From CAWJKP01 sp963843465 (lineage in GTDB: Bacteria; Planctomycetota; Planctomycetia; Pirellulales; Thermoguttaceae), in contig CAWJKP010000003.1 of the NCBI GenBank assembly GCA_963843465.1, positions 682,001 through 746,000 on the forward strand: a stretch of DNA of 64,000 bases, in the 5' to 3' direction. The notes beneath the pieces were generated by a model that was not told where the DNA came from, made no database searches, and was given only the letters and a program-made list of their open reading frames with translations. Position numbers and translations under genes: made by a program. Every line of letters starts with the position of its first letter. Positions within the stretch are counted from its first letter, which is position 1. This document shows, one piece after another, positions 8,594 to 17,516 of this stretch.

Positions 8594-9052
8594 CTATGCT
8601 CGATCCTCCCCTGCCAACCGGATCACATCCACATACGGATCGCAAGAGCGGCATTCCAAGACATGATCGGTCGCCTTCTCCAAGTCCCATCCTTGAGCCC
8701 AGTGGAGGTAGGCAATGGCAACGCTGGGAGAACGGTTGATGCCCATGTTGCAGTGGACGTAGACGGTGTGGCCCTGGTGCAACAATTCACCCAGAACTTG
8801 GACACAATGGGGAAGATTTCGGTGTAGATCATCAGGATCGAAATCTCGCACCGGCACCCGCCGAACGTCGATGGCTATCGAACGGTAATACGGTTCCAGG
8901 CGATCCCAATTGATGCCCCAGTAAGCCATGTCGTCGTCGGTCTGGACGTTCAGCACCGCCGTGATGCCTTCTCGGTGTAGCCAGTCGATGTCCTCGGTGC
9001 TCGTGGGGCACGAGCCAACGAGTAGCTTGGGAAGGATTTGGCTAACGTCCAT
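8594..9052 (-). CDS. Dual-specificity protein phosphatase
   Basis: The 152-residue protein has the Cys-based phosphatase signature HCNMGINRS (HCx5R followed by Ser) near residue 100 and an upstream acidic loop VPVRDFDPDD supplying the candidate general acid Asp. The N-terminus SQILPKLLVGSCP is typical of the DSP fold (the xxLYxG strand region). It should remove phosphate from Tyr/Ser/Thr or a small substrate in the cytoplasm. The start overlaps the stop of the membrane-protein gene at 9042-9332. Confidence 0.88.
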   Translation of the reverse strand: MDVSQILPKLLVGSCPTSTEDIDWLHREGITAVLNVQTDDDMAYWGINWDRLEPYYRSIAIDVRRVPVRDFDPDDLHRNLPHCVQVLGELLHQGHTVYVHCNMGINRSPSVAIAYLHWAQGWDLEKATDHVLECRSCDPYVDVIRLAGEDRA

Positions 9053-9332
9053 CTGCTTTCCGCAACTGCCTTGCCCACAGCGTCAGCCAGATCACCGCCA
9101 ACACCATCAGCCACAGGATGAACTTGAGGATCGCTATGGCCCAGAACCAGACCCTCTGGACGAAGGCCGAATCAACATCCGGCCCCCACATGGCCAGTAA
9201 CCACGCAGGCCGAGCCGACATGACAATGAGGTAAATGATCCATTGCAGCGTGATGAACGCTACGGTGATCAGCACCGTCCACCATCCGGCCACGGCTGCG
9301 GCCCGGACCCTCTTCTCGAATGCGTCATTCAT
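9042..9332 (-). CDS. Two-pass membrane protein (96 residues)
   Basis: The ATG at 9330-9332 (MNDAFEKRV) lies about 10 bases after GGAGA. Two hydrophobic segments are visible: roughly WTVLITVAFITLQWIIYLIV and FWAIAILKFILWLMVLAVIW, separated by about 25 residues. The end overlaps the phosphatase start. Function unknown. Confidence 0.6.
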   Translation of the reverse strand: MNDAFEKRVRAAAVAGWWTVLITVAFITLQWIIYLIVMSARPAWLLAMWGPDVDSAFVQRVWFWAIAILKFILWLMVLAVIWLTLWARQLRKADGR

Positions 9333-9370
9333 GGCAATCTCCTTTCCCAATTTCGTTCACCTGGCTATCC

Positions 9371-9592
9371 TTATCGCCGAAAGAACCAGAAGAAAAGGTT
9401 CAGCAGCAGGGTCAGCAGGACGCTCACAAGAATGCAGGTCACGACGGGGAACGAGAACGACCAGCCTTCGCCTCGCATCCGAATATCGCCGGGCAGACGG
9501 CCGAGCGGCAGGCCGAGGCTTTCGATCAGCCAGACCACGACCCCCACCAGGATCACCACGACGCCGAAGATCAAAATCCACTTGCCGATCAT
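9371..9592 (-). CDS. DUF2905-family membrane protein
   Basis: A 73-residue protein with the DUF2905 pattern: an N-terminal transmembrane helix (WILIFGVVVILVGVVVWLI), the conserved LGRLPGDIR loop, FSFPVV, and a second helix (CILVSVLLTLLLNLFFWFF). The family is widespread and uncharacterised, about 70 residues long, so this copy is complete. The ATG overlaps the end of the reductase gene at 9589. Confidence 0.85.
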   Translation of the reverse strand: MIGKWILIFGVVVILVGVVVWLIESLGLPLGRLPGDIRMRGEGWSFSFPVVTCILVSVLLTLLLNLFFWFFRR

Positions 9593-10341
9593 GTCATCCC
9601 AATCCCGCCGCTGGCTTCAATATACTGCCCCGTCACCCATCCGGCATCATCGGACGCCAGCCACGCCGCCACCCCGGCAATGTCCTCGACCTCACCAAGC
9701 CGCCCGAGGGCCGTGTGTGCCGAAACCGCCTGCACCACCTGCGGATTTTGCCGGGCATGAGCGGTGAAATCGGTGACGGTCAGGCCAGGGCCGATGGCGT
9801 TCGCTGTGATCCCACGCTTGCCCAAGTCGGCCGCAAGGATCATCGTGAAGAGGTTGATGGCGGCCTTGCCCATCGAGTAGGCCGCCATGTCGGGGATCGG
9901 ATGCCGGGAGAGGGCCGAGGACAGGTTGATGATCCGGCCGCCGTCCCGCAGGCGAGGGATCGCTTCCTGGGTCACGAAGAACGAGCCCTTGACATTCACC
10001 GCCATAAGCTCGTCGAAGACCTCCTCGGACGTGGTTTCGACGGTTCCCTGCCTGCCGATCCCTGCGTTGTTTACGAGGATGTCGAACTGGTTGCTTCCAT
10101 GCCGTTTGGTCAGTTCGGCGTCGAGGGCCTGGAAGAACTGGGTGATTCCGGCCACGGTGCCGACATCGCCCTGGAGGGGAAAGGCTTCACCGATTTCCTT
10201 GACCACGGCGGCTGCGGCCTCGGCGTTCTTCTTGTAGTTGACGGCCACCAGCGCCCCGTCTCTTGCCAGGCGCAGGGCGATGGCCCGGCCGATCCCCCGG
10301 CTGGCTCCGGTGACGACGGCGATCTTTCCGCTCAAGGTCAT
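9589..10341 (-). CDS. Short-chain dehydrogenase/reductase (FabG-like)
   Basis: A 250-residue classical SDR. The nucleotide-binding motif TGASRGIGRA sits near residue 12, NNAG near residue 90, the Ser/Tyr/Lys active site as LSSAL...YSMGK near residues 140-160, and PG near residue 185. It ends EASGGIGM, as in 3-oxoacyl-ACP reductase relatives. The likely activity is NAD(P)H-dependent reduction of a keto group; the substrate is not predictable. The stop overlaps the DUF2905 start. Confidence 0.9.
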   Translation of the reverse strand: MTLSGKIAVVTGASRGIGRAIALRLARDGALVAVNYKKNAEAAAAVVKEIGEAFPLQGDVGTVAGITQFFQALDAELTKRHGSNQFDILVNNAGIGRQGTVETTSEEVFDELMAVNVKGSFFVTQEAIPRLRDGGRIINLSSALSRHPIPDMAAYSMGKAAINLFTMILAADLGKRGITANAIGPGLTVTDFTAHARQNPQVVQAVSAHTALGRLGEVEDIAGVAAWLASDDAGWVTGQYIEASGGIGMT

Positions 10342-10463
10342 TTCCCCCTCCTTGTTGTGGGTCGCTGAAGATATTGTACCGGGCGCTGAGAGATGTGACC
10401 AACCCTCGTACCTTTCTCTCCATTGGTGTTGGTAAAGTATTCCCGCCCGCTAGGCATATTATC

Positions 10464-10532
10464 TGACACCGACTTCAGGCCCAGCTTCGTTCCACGAGAA
10501 CGAACTGGGCCTCGTTTCTTGATTTGACACCG
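10464..10532 (+). repeat. Paired TGACACCG sites enclosing a bulged hairpin
   Basis: TGACACCG occurs at 10464-10471 and 10525-10532. Between them a 14-bp inverted repeat spans 10478-10492 and 10498-10511, with a single unpaired C at 10485 and a 5-base loop. The unit is the same 8-mer as the array at 20.2-25.7 kb, here on the plus strand and upstream of plus-strand genes. With no gene between the two sites it looks like an empty unit; an intrinsic terminator is the alternative reading of the hairpin. Confidence 0.6.
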
Positions 10533-10605
10533 GATCGGAAAGCCAGAACGACCGGGATTCCTGGCTGTACCTGCCCAAGGCAAGGCAGAAAGAATTGAGG
10601 TTCGC

Positions 10606-10998
10606 ATGAAACTGATGATCGATGCCTGCGGGCCAGAGTTCGCTCGCCGCTATTTCCTTACGGACGGTGCGAACAACTTTTGGAACGAGAAAGGTCAGTG
10701 CTGGACCAAGGACTTCAAGGAGGCAGGGCTGTGGTCTGACGGCGATGAGGTTGGTCGCAAGATGCACGACCTGATGATGGCCCTGCCGGGCCAACTGCTG
10801 CGGTTCGTGGCTCCGATCCTCGTGGAGGTTAAGTCCACTGAGCCGGTGGATATTGCCGAGTTGCAAGAATGGCTGGATAGGGCCATCGAGGTTTTTATCA
10901 ATGCCAAGCATGGCGTGGGTCCAGGCCAGAGCATGGTGATGATGCAGATTGACTGGGAACAACTGGACAAGAAGGAGAACGACGATGTACCGCAGTAG
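10606..10998 (+). CDS. Uncharacterised acidic protein (130 residues)
   Basis: No family recognised. ATG at 10606 gives a soluble 130-residue protein with no signal peptide. The 3' end overlaps the next gene (ATG 10985) by 14 bases, so the two are probably co-translated. It is the first gene downstream of the paired TGACACCG sites at 10464 and 10525. Confidence 0.6.
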   Translation: MKLMIDACGPEFARRYFLTDGANNFWNEKGQCWTKDFKEAGLWSDGDEVGRKMHDLMMALPGQLLRFVAPILVEVKSTEPVDIAELQEWLDRAIEVFINAKHGVGPGQSMVMMQIDWEQLDKKENDDVPQ

Positions 10999-11521
10999 AC
11001 TCACCATCATTCTGAAGTTGTCCATCATCCCGTGGATTGTGATCTACCTGCCGTGGTTGTTTTTCGAGTGCTGCTCGAATCGGGAGGTGGACTGGTGGTG
11101 GAGGCTGGAGATCTTCTGCGTGATCCCGTTGTCAATCGCTGCCATGCTCTTCTCATTCTCTCTCATCATGCGAATCTACGGGAGGCTCTTCCACTGGCAC
11201 GAGCCCGAGTATCGGAAGTACATTCGGAACGGGGGCGACCCGTATTTTGACAATGCGCCTTCAGGTTTCAACACCGGCCGACCGTTCTATCATAATTGGG
11301 AATGCCCCACCTGTGGCGCAGAGATTCTAACCCTGGATGAACCTTGCTGGAACTGTGGAATCAATCCGCACTCTTACGAACCAGTTGCCACCGGCCGTCA
11401 CTTCACTTGCGGCAGTTGTCAACGGGATGTTGTGGAGATGAACTACGGCGACCTTGATAGGGGCGGCGTGATCTGCCCGTACTGCAACACGAACAACGTG
11501 CCAAGCTCGCCGCCGACATAA
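10985..11521 (+). CDS. Two-pass membrane protein with C-terminal zinc ribbons
   Basis: 178 residues. Two N-terminal transmembrane segments, around residues 8-28 (LKLSIIPWIVIYLPWLFF) and 43-66 (FCVIPLSIAAMLFSFSLIM), are followed by a soluble tail with three cysteine knuckle pairs: CPTC and CWNC near residues 105-125, then CGSC and CPYC near 145-170. This suggests two rubredoxin-like zinc ribbons on the cytoplasmic side. It overlaps the preceding gene. Function unknown. Confidence 0.65.
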   Translation: MYRSRLTIILKLSIIPWIVIYLPWLFFECCSNREVDWWWRLEIFCVIPLSIAAMLFSFSLIMRIYGRLFHWHEPEYRKYIRNGGDPYFDNAPSGFNTGRPFYHNWECPTCGAEILTLDEPCWNCGINPHSYEPVATGRHFTCGSCQRDVVEMNYGDLDRGGVICPYCNTNNVPSSPPT

Positions 11522-12127
11522 GCCTGCTTGATCTCGGTGGCCACCGAGCGGGTGGGGGATTGCCACTTCTCCCTCCCGGAGCAAGAGCGAGAGCCAGAGG
11601 AAAACCGGCTCAAAGTCCCCGGAATCGACATGGCTGCTCGTCGTATGCAGACTGTAGAGGGGGCAACAAGAGCGGGCCGCTTGGCCGCATCTTGTTTCCA
11701 CCTTGCCGCTTGGCTAGGATGAGGGGGTCTGGCCAAAGCCAGAGAACCGAGTTCAGGAGGAAACGAAGAAAAAACGTGGCCGATGACGGCCACACCGACA
11801 ATTCGACGACTCACGATGTTCAGTTCTGCTCCATCGAAAACCGCCAACTTGAACCGCTAGGTTCTTGAAGATCCGAAGCAGTGCTGGTGTCGCCCCGCAA
11901 GGGGCGGCAACCATGCGCTGCTCGGATCTACCCCTTGGCGGGGGTTCGATGGGTGGCCTTGGCTTGCCGCCCTCTTTTGCGCTCACCACGGTTGCGGACA
12001 CCGACTGGAGGTTCTCGTGAGCCGGTTTGACCTCGGCTTTCGCTTATTCGAATGGAGGTGCTGGGCCGACATGGGCGAGGCTACGCAGCAATCGGAAACC
12101 GGCAGCACGGTCGCAGGGAGCAAGTCC
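11522..12127. other. No convincing gene
   Basis: Frames on both strands here have unusual composition and no recognisable motifs. A good GGAGGAAACG sequence lies near 11756 upstream of only a very short frame (about 25 codons). A GC-rich inverted segment lies near 11890-11910. Possibly leader sequence for the J-domain-like gene at 12128, or remnant DNA. Confidence 0.4.
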
Positions 12128-12708
12128 ATGTTCGACCCTTACCATAAATGGCTTGGCATTTCTCCCAAAGACCACCACCAAACCACTACCGGCTGCTGGC
12201 TATTGATCTGTTTGAATCCGATGCCGAGGTAATCGATGCCGCTGCCAACCGCCAGATGGCCTATCTTCAGCAAAGGGCCATCGGTGAACATGCCGCTCTG
12301 TCACAACGGCTCCTGAATGAGATCGCTGCCGCTCGCCTCTGCTTGTTGAATCCGCAGAAGAAGCACGCCTACGACGGCGAGTTGAAAGCCAAGTCTGGCA
12401 ATGTGGCGGTTGGCACTAGCAGCAATGATCCGAGCCCAGCGTCGGTTGCACCGCACGACCCAGTTCCAGCGCCGAAGCTCGACAAGCCCGCAAGTTTGCC
12501 GATTTCCCGAACAAAGCCGACATCGAGTAGTCCATCCAAGCCGCACCATCGCTCTCTTCTCGGCAAATCTTGGCAATGGATAGGCTTGGTTGCTTCGGGG
12601 ATAACTGTCGTTCTGGTTCTGGCCGGGGCATTCCTATGGGGGACCGGGCACGGTCGTGCAGTTTCGACGCAGACACCACCTGAAGCAGTTGCAACGGTAC
12701 CCGAGTGA
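12128..12708 (+). pseudogene. J-domain-like membrane protein, one frameshift
   Basis: The start MFDPYHKWLGISPKD belongs with NHYRLLAIDLFESDAEVI and the block LLNEIAAARLCLLNP, but they are in different frames. One extra C in the CCACCACC run near 12172 would join them. The N-terminal ~90 residues resemble the degenerate DnaJ-like region found next to Hsp70 and kinase genes in planctomycetes. A Pro/Ser-rich linker and a single transmembrane helix (WIGLVASGITVVLVLAGAF) follow. It sits 54 bp upstream of the Hsp70-like gene and is probably its co-chaperone partner. Confidence 0.7.
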
Positions 12709-12762
12709 TGGCAGGGCAGCAAGCAGAGGACATCTTGATATTCCATTAGCAGGGAAAGAAAC

Positions 12763-15199
12763 ATGCCACCTCAAGAAGCGGCAGTGGGGATTGATCTCGG
12801 CACGACCTTCTCGGTGATCGCCCACCTCGACTCGACCGGAAGGCCATGCACAATCCCCAACTCCGAAGGCGATCTGATTACCCCAAGTGCCGTTTTTTTC
12901 GATGGTGCCAATGCGATTGTCGGCAAGGAGGCCATCAAGGCGGCCGTCATCGCCCCCGAGGACGTGGCCCAGTTTATGAAACGAGACATGGGTTGCGCCG
13001 TTTTCGGAAAGCCGATTCACGGGGAACACCTGCCGCCCGAGGTCATCCAATCCTTCATCCTCGACAAGCTGCGGCGGGATGCGACCCTCAAACTCGGCGA
13101 ATTCCGCAAGGTCGTCATCACGGTTCCGGCATTCTTCAACGAGCCACGCCGGAAGGCGACCCAGGACGCCGGTTCGTTGGCGGGCTTGGAAGTGATCGAC
13201 ATCATCAACGAGCCCACCGCCGCTGCCATCGCCTTCGGGGTGCAGCAGGGGTTCCTGACGGCCAAGGGAGAAGTCGAAACAGACCGAGAAAATAGTCATT
13301 TACGATCTCGGGGGCGGCACGTTCGACGTGACTCTGATGGAAATCGACGGCAGGCATTACAACGCCATCGCCACGGCCGGTGACGTGTACTTGGGTGGAA
13401 TTGACTGGGATCGGCGGATCGCCGATTATGTGGCTGAGCAATTCTCCAAGAAGAACCGGGGCTGCGATCCACGCCAGAATCCCGCTGGAATGCAGCGACT
13501 CTTGCGTGAGGCCGAAGATGCCAAACGCACTCTTTCGGCGAGAGATCAGACCACGATCACCTTTGAGCATGCCGGTGATGCCGTCCGAGTGCCGCTTAGT
13601 CGCCAGCAATTCGAGGAGATGACGGCTGATCTGCTTGATCGAACTCGGTTTACGCTGACGAATCTCCTCCAAGAAGCAAAGTTGAAGTGGGACGACATCA
13701 CTCGGCTTCTCCTGGTTGGCGGCTCCACGAGGATGCCCATGGTACAGCGGATGGTGGAGCAGGTGTCAGGCAAGAAGCCGGATCGGTCCCTCTCTGCGGA
13801 TGAGTCCGTCGCCCACGGCGCAGCGATCTATGCCGGTCTGATCCTCGCTTCGGAAGCCGGTTCTCGACCGGAGTTTCGAGTGCGGAACGTGAATTCGCAT
13901 AACCTTGGCGTACTGGGGATCGAGAAGGCCACGAACCGTCCCCGCAATCAAGTGATGATCCCTCGGAACACCAGCCTGCCTGCCACTCGGACATCCCGCT
14001 TTGTTACGTATCGGCTGAACCAGACCAGCGTGGCTGTCAATGTGGTCGAAGGCGGTGACGCCAGCGGCAACGATGCTACCGCCATTGGGAAGTGCGTTGT
14101 ACGAGACCTGCCACCCGGCCTTCCGGCTGGAACACCCGTGGAAGTCACCTTCCAGTATGGACAAAATGGCAGATTGATGGTCAAAGCCCGGCTTCCCGGC
14201 CTGAACAAAGAGGCCGCAACTGAAATCGAACGGGCGTCGGGCATGACCGTGGATATGCTTCGGGACTGGAACCAGCGTCTTCGAGAAACAAGTGGCCTGC
14301 GTCCCAGTGCTGCCATCCAACAGAAATCCCCGCCGCCTCGGTCAAGTTTCGATGAGCCATCTCCATCGCTTCCCGAGCCAGAAGAGCCGCCGTCGCCTCC
14401 ACACATCGCCCAGCAACGGCAGGGAGAACCGCCAGAACTTCCGGTGGTGCCGCCGTCTTCAACCGGCACCGCTTGGTTCTACGCCAAAGACGGAGTTCGG
14501 CATGGCCCTGTCACGGATGTGAACATGAAGGAACTGGCGGCTCGTGGTCAGCTTGCTCCAACCGACCTTGTGTGGAAGGAAGGCATGAGCCAGTGGGCGG
14601 AGGCACGGAGCCTCAAGGGGCTCTTTTCGGCCCCGGCGAGCACTCAGCCGCCGCCGCCTCTTCCCTCGGCTCCAAACATTCCTCCCATTCCAGCCACAGG
14701 GGCGACGACCTCCGGTTCTTCGTCGCTAGGTAGCGCCGTAGCCACGCCTGCTTTGTGGAATCCTCATGCAGCGGGGTTCTGGAGCCTTTTGTTTGGCTGG
14801 GCTTTTGGTTCTTTCCTGCTTGCTCGGAACTGGAAAGCACTTGGCGACCAAGCCAGGGCCAAGCGTTGCATGTTCTGGTTCTATGCCGTTTTCCCCTGGA
14901 TACCAGTTTTCGCCCTCGTATATCACCTGACGACTCTCGATTTGGACAAGGACTCCCCGTCCCGAACATTGATACTGGGTTTGGCCCGTCTCGCAGCAGT
15001 GCTGGTTCCCTATTTCGTTTGGGCACTCATGGCGGTCAATCCGCAGGTAAAGTTCGTCAAAGACCATTTCGGGGGTCAATATACTCGCAAACGGTGGCTG
15101 GCCCCATTGGCACTCGCAGCAGGTTTGGTCTATGGCCTGCCAATCCTCGGTGGAGCCCTCATCGGTTTCGTGATTGGGATGATCTCAAACGCCCACTAG
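12763..15199 (+). pseudogene. Hsp70-like protein fused to a GYF_2 domain and membrane segments, one frameshift
   Basis: The N-terminal Hsp70 ATPase domain has phosphate-1 IDLGTTFSV, INEPTAAAIAFG, phosphate-2 DLGGGTFDVTL and the adenosine motif LLLVGGSTRMP. A frame change near 13285 separates IAFG from DLGGG. After a Pro-rich linker comes a GYF_2 domain (AWFYAKDGVRHGPVTD, about 14470-14625), then about four hydrophobic helices that start with LWNPHAAGFWSLLFGWAFG. It appears to be a membrane-anchored Hsp70 variant without the normal substrate-binding domain. The stop is TAG at 15197; the same frame stays open beyond it. Confidence 0.8.
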
Positions 15200-16267
15200 T
15201 TACCTGCCACCGTCCCCGCTACACCGGCCATCCCGCTCACAATTGAGACTGTTGAGGCAAATACAGGCGCACCTCCTCTGTGGAATCCTACGGCCGCAGG
15301 GCGGTGGAGCTTTGTGCTCAATTGGGCCTTCGGTGCCTTTCTCTTGGCACGCAATTGGAAGTCGCTCGGCAACCCGGCGAGGGCAACTCGATGTATGATT
15401 TGGTTCTACTCAGTTTTCGCTTGGATACTCCTGGCCGTCATAACGCCCAATACGGCGGTTATTGCACAAGGCTTCCAGGTAGGTTGGTTTGCGATTGCCC
15501 TCGCATTCTATTGGCTGGAAGTCGTTCCTCAAAGCAAGCTCGTGAAGGAGCGGTTCAATAACCAATATCCACACAAGACATGGGGGAAACCAGTGGGGGT
15601 GTCGGTCGGTTGCATCAGTGTGTTGGTTCTGTTGGTAATCGCCAAGGCGGTATCGGATGATAGTCGAACACCCTCGGTGCCCAGCGTGTCGGGGGGAGGA
15701 ACCATCACTTTCGCAGAACACGTAGATCCAGGCACGTTGAAGACGGCCAACGAAGGCACTTGCTTCTCAGCGGGATGGGTCCACTTCTTAGTGAGAGCGA
15801 AAGAAGCATTCGGTGACACGAAACTCATTGCGTATGTTCGTATTCACGGAACAGAGGCATGGCATACAGTAGACGAATGGACGGTTGATCCCATGTGGGA
15901 TGTGTTTGCAAAGCCGATCCTGTTGGATGCAGTGGGCACCTACGACATCAAAGTCATAAATGGGAAAGGTAACACGATTGCGACTGGAACAGTACAGGTA
16001 TTGAGTCCCGGTAACGCTCCTGGCGTGTCCCAAGCATCGGATTCACCACCTAGCCACCCGTCAGCGACTCTTGCAGATTATGAACGGGTGCGGGTTGGAA
16101 TGACGCAGGCCCAAGTGCGATCCATATTGGGCTAGGGTCACGAATCCATGACCTCTGAGGTTGCGGATCAATCCATCACGGGCTGGGAGTATGAGATTGA
16201 GAATTGCGACATCGCCATTGGCTTTGTAGATGGGCGTGTATTGACGAAGACGAAGGTTCCGAAATGA
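15200..16267 (+). pseudogene. Duplicated membrane module with SmpA/OmlA-like tail, in-frame amber codons
   Basis: The frame continues directly from the Hsp70-like gene past TAG 15197. A near-repeat of its membrane module (LWNPTAAGRWSFVLNWAFG) begins at about 15280, followed by a soluble region and the C-terminal motif YERVRVGMTQAQVRSILG typical of SmpA/OmlA-like tails. A TAG at 16133-16135 interrupts it, after which the frame reads GHESMTSEVADQSITGWEYE and ends TGA at 16265. No convincing start codon or ribosome site is seen near the module, so it is probably a decayed duplicate of a downstream gene. Confidence 0.55.
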
Positions 16268-16310
16268 ACACGAGGTTGGATGTTGAGTGACACGAGGAAC
16301 GAATGAATGG

Positions 16311-16430
16311 ATGTTGGACGCCATCGCAGACGAGCTTTGGAAACACATCGACCACATCCTGGCCGCCCATCGTTCCTTCCCCTGGTCAAACTCTACCCCC
16401 GGCGATTTTGGGGCCGGGGCCGTTTTGTGA
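16311..16430 (+). CDS. Small hypothetical protein (39 residues)
   Basis: The frame ATG 16311 to TGA 16428 reads MLDAIADELWKHIDHILAAH followed by a Pro/Gly-rich end. It is amphipathic and amino-acid-like in composition, unlike the two other frames. GAGG lies about 20 bases upstream. Could be a fragment of a longer protein. Function unknown. Confidence 0.35.
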   Translation: MLDAIADELWKHIDHILAAHRSFPWSNSTPGDFGAGAVL

Positions 16431-16516
16431 GGCCGCCGATTCTATGAGGCTTTCGACCTGGGACAAGAAGTTTCAAACAATGTAACAAACAAAGAGGTGG
16501 GGCTGTCCCCTATTCC

Positions 16517-16556
16517 CGGTGTCATCTGTCCGTTCTGCGGGGCGCACCTGGTGTCA
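16517..16556 (-). repeat. CGGTGTCA site and a variant TGGTGTCA
   Basis: CGGTGTCA at 16517-16524 and TGGTGTCA at 16549-16556 lie just downstream of the methyltransferase stop (16559). They match the 8-mer that separates genes at 20.2-25.7 kb and have the same minus-strand orientation. The 24 bases between the two units hold no gene. Confidence 0.55.
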
Positions 16557-16558
16557 CC

Positions 16559-17110
16559 CTAAGCCGCTCTTTCCAGCACCACCGCCCGGCACCCGTGGAC
16601 CCGTGGTTCTTCGACCACTCGGAACCCCAACTCCCCGGCCGTGGCAACCGTCTGCTGAAACGCCCGGCCGGGGACATGGATCTTGGGCTCGGCCACCAGC
16701 AACCGCCCGCCTGGCTTGAGGCAAGTGTGGATCTCACCCAGCAGTCGCCCTTGATCCGGCACTTCATGGACCATCATGAAGCCCAGGGCGAAATCTGCCT
16801 GAGCATCGACCCCCAGGCGGTTTTGCTCACACTTATGGGTTTCGATGCGGTCGGCCACTCCCGCCCGCTCAGCCCGCCGCCGCAGCACACCGAGCATTTT
16901 TTCCTGGAGATCGACGGCGATCACCCGGCCCTGGTCACCGACCATCTTCGCCGCTGCAATCGAGAACAACCCCATCCCGCACCCCACGTCCATGACGGTC
17001 ATGCCCGGTTTGACGTAGGGGCCGAGGATCGTCTTGGGATCGTGGATCAGGCGGCGCAGCGAGTTGTCGAGGAAATAGCCGCCCCACCAAGGGCAGACGT
17101 GACTGGCCAT
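16559..17110 (-). CDS. Class I SAM-dependent methyltransferase
   Basis: Start ATG 17108-17110 is preceded by AAGGAGGAGGT. The 183 residues carry motif I VMDVGCGMGLFSIAAAK near residue 40, the acidic strand VIAVDLQ (motif II), and FMMVHEVPD plus LKPGGRLLVAEP (motifs IV-V). The N-terminal VCPWWGGYFLDNSLRR is typical of UbiE-like proteins in planctomycetes and deltaproteobacteria. The substrate is unknown. It is divergent from the 17166 gene; a TACAAT-type -10 lies in the shared region near 17133. Confidence 0.85.
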   Translation of the reverse strand: MASHVCPWWGGYFLDNSLRRLIHDPKTILGPYVKPGMTVMDVGCGMGLFSIAAAKMVGDQGRVIAVDLQEKMLGVLRRRAERAGVADRIETHKCEQNRLGVDAQADFALGFMMVHEVPDQGRLLGEIHTCLKPGGRLLVAEPKIHVPGRAFQQTVATAGELGFRVVEEPRVHGCRAVVLERAA

Positions 17111-17165
17111 ACCTCCTCCTTCTTGGTATGTGTACAATTGTAGCAGGAGTTAGGAGGAAACCGCC

Positions 17166-17516
17166 ATGCCCGAGAAGAAGCTGACACTGAATCGTTTCCC
17201 GCTCTTCGGCCTCTTCGCTTTTCGTGCTGCTAAGAAGATGGGCTACCCCGAGCAGGATGCACGATTGCTTGGCTACTCGACGGCCTTGCTATACGCCATC
17301 TACAAGGCCAAGGCCCAGGCGAAGAAGGAGAAACCCGAAAAGGAAGCGAAGCCGCCCAAGGAGATCGAGGCCAAGACGAAGACACTTCAGTTCGGCGGGC
17401 AGGACTTCCAAGTGATTTACGGCAAGGGCATGGCTGCGGGAGGACATCGAACCAACGCCGTCTGCTTGATCCTCGTCTCTAAGCAGCGAACGCCACTCAC
17501 GCTACGACCGACGTGA
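17166..17516 (+). CDS. Conserved hypothetical basic protein (116 residues)
   Basis: The ATG follows TAGGAGGAAACCGCC. The N-terminus KLTLNRFPLFGLFAFRAAKKMGYPEQDARLLGY (about residues 5-38) is compact and conserved-looking. A long Lys/Glu-rich helix follows from residue 50 to 75. The C-terminal 40 residues after LQFGGQDFQVIYGK seem to lose conservation and run into the end of the HAD gene, suggesting a frameshift or truncation near 17440. Function unknown. Confidence 0.55.
   Translation: MPEKKLTLNRFPLFGLFAFRAAKKMGYPEQDARLLGYSTALLYAIYKAKAQAKKEKPEKEAKPPKEIEAKTKTLQFGGQDFQVIYGKGMAAGGHRTNAVCLILVSKQRTPLTLRPT

Noticed and set aside
10478..10511. Simple intrinsic terminator as the only explanation of the 10478 hairpin
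   Set aside because: It is possible, since a T-rich stretch follows on the plus strand, but no plus-strand gene ends just upstream and the hairpin is enclosed by two units.
12763..16267. Genome-wide amber recoding
   Set aside because: TAG ends several intact genes in the window (for example 21184 and 16559), so it is a normal stop codon.
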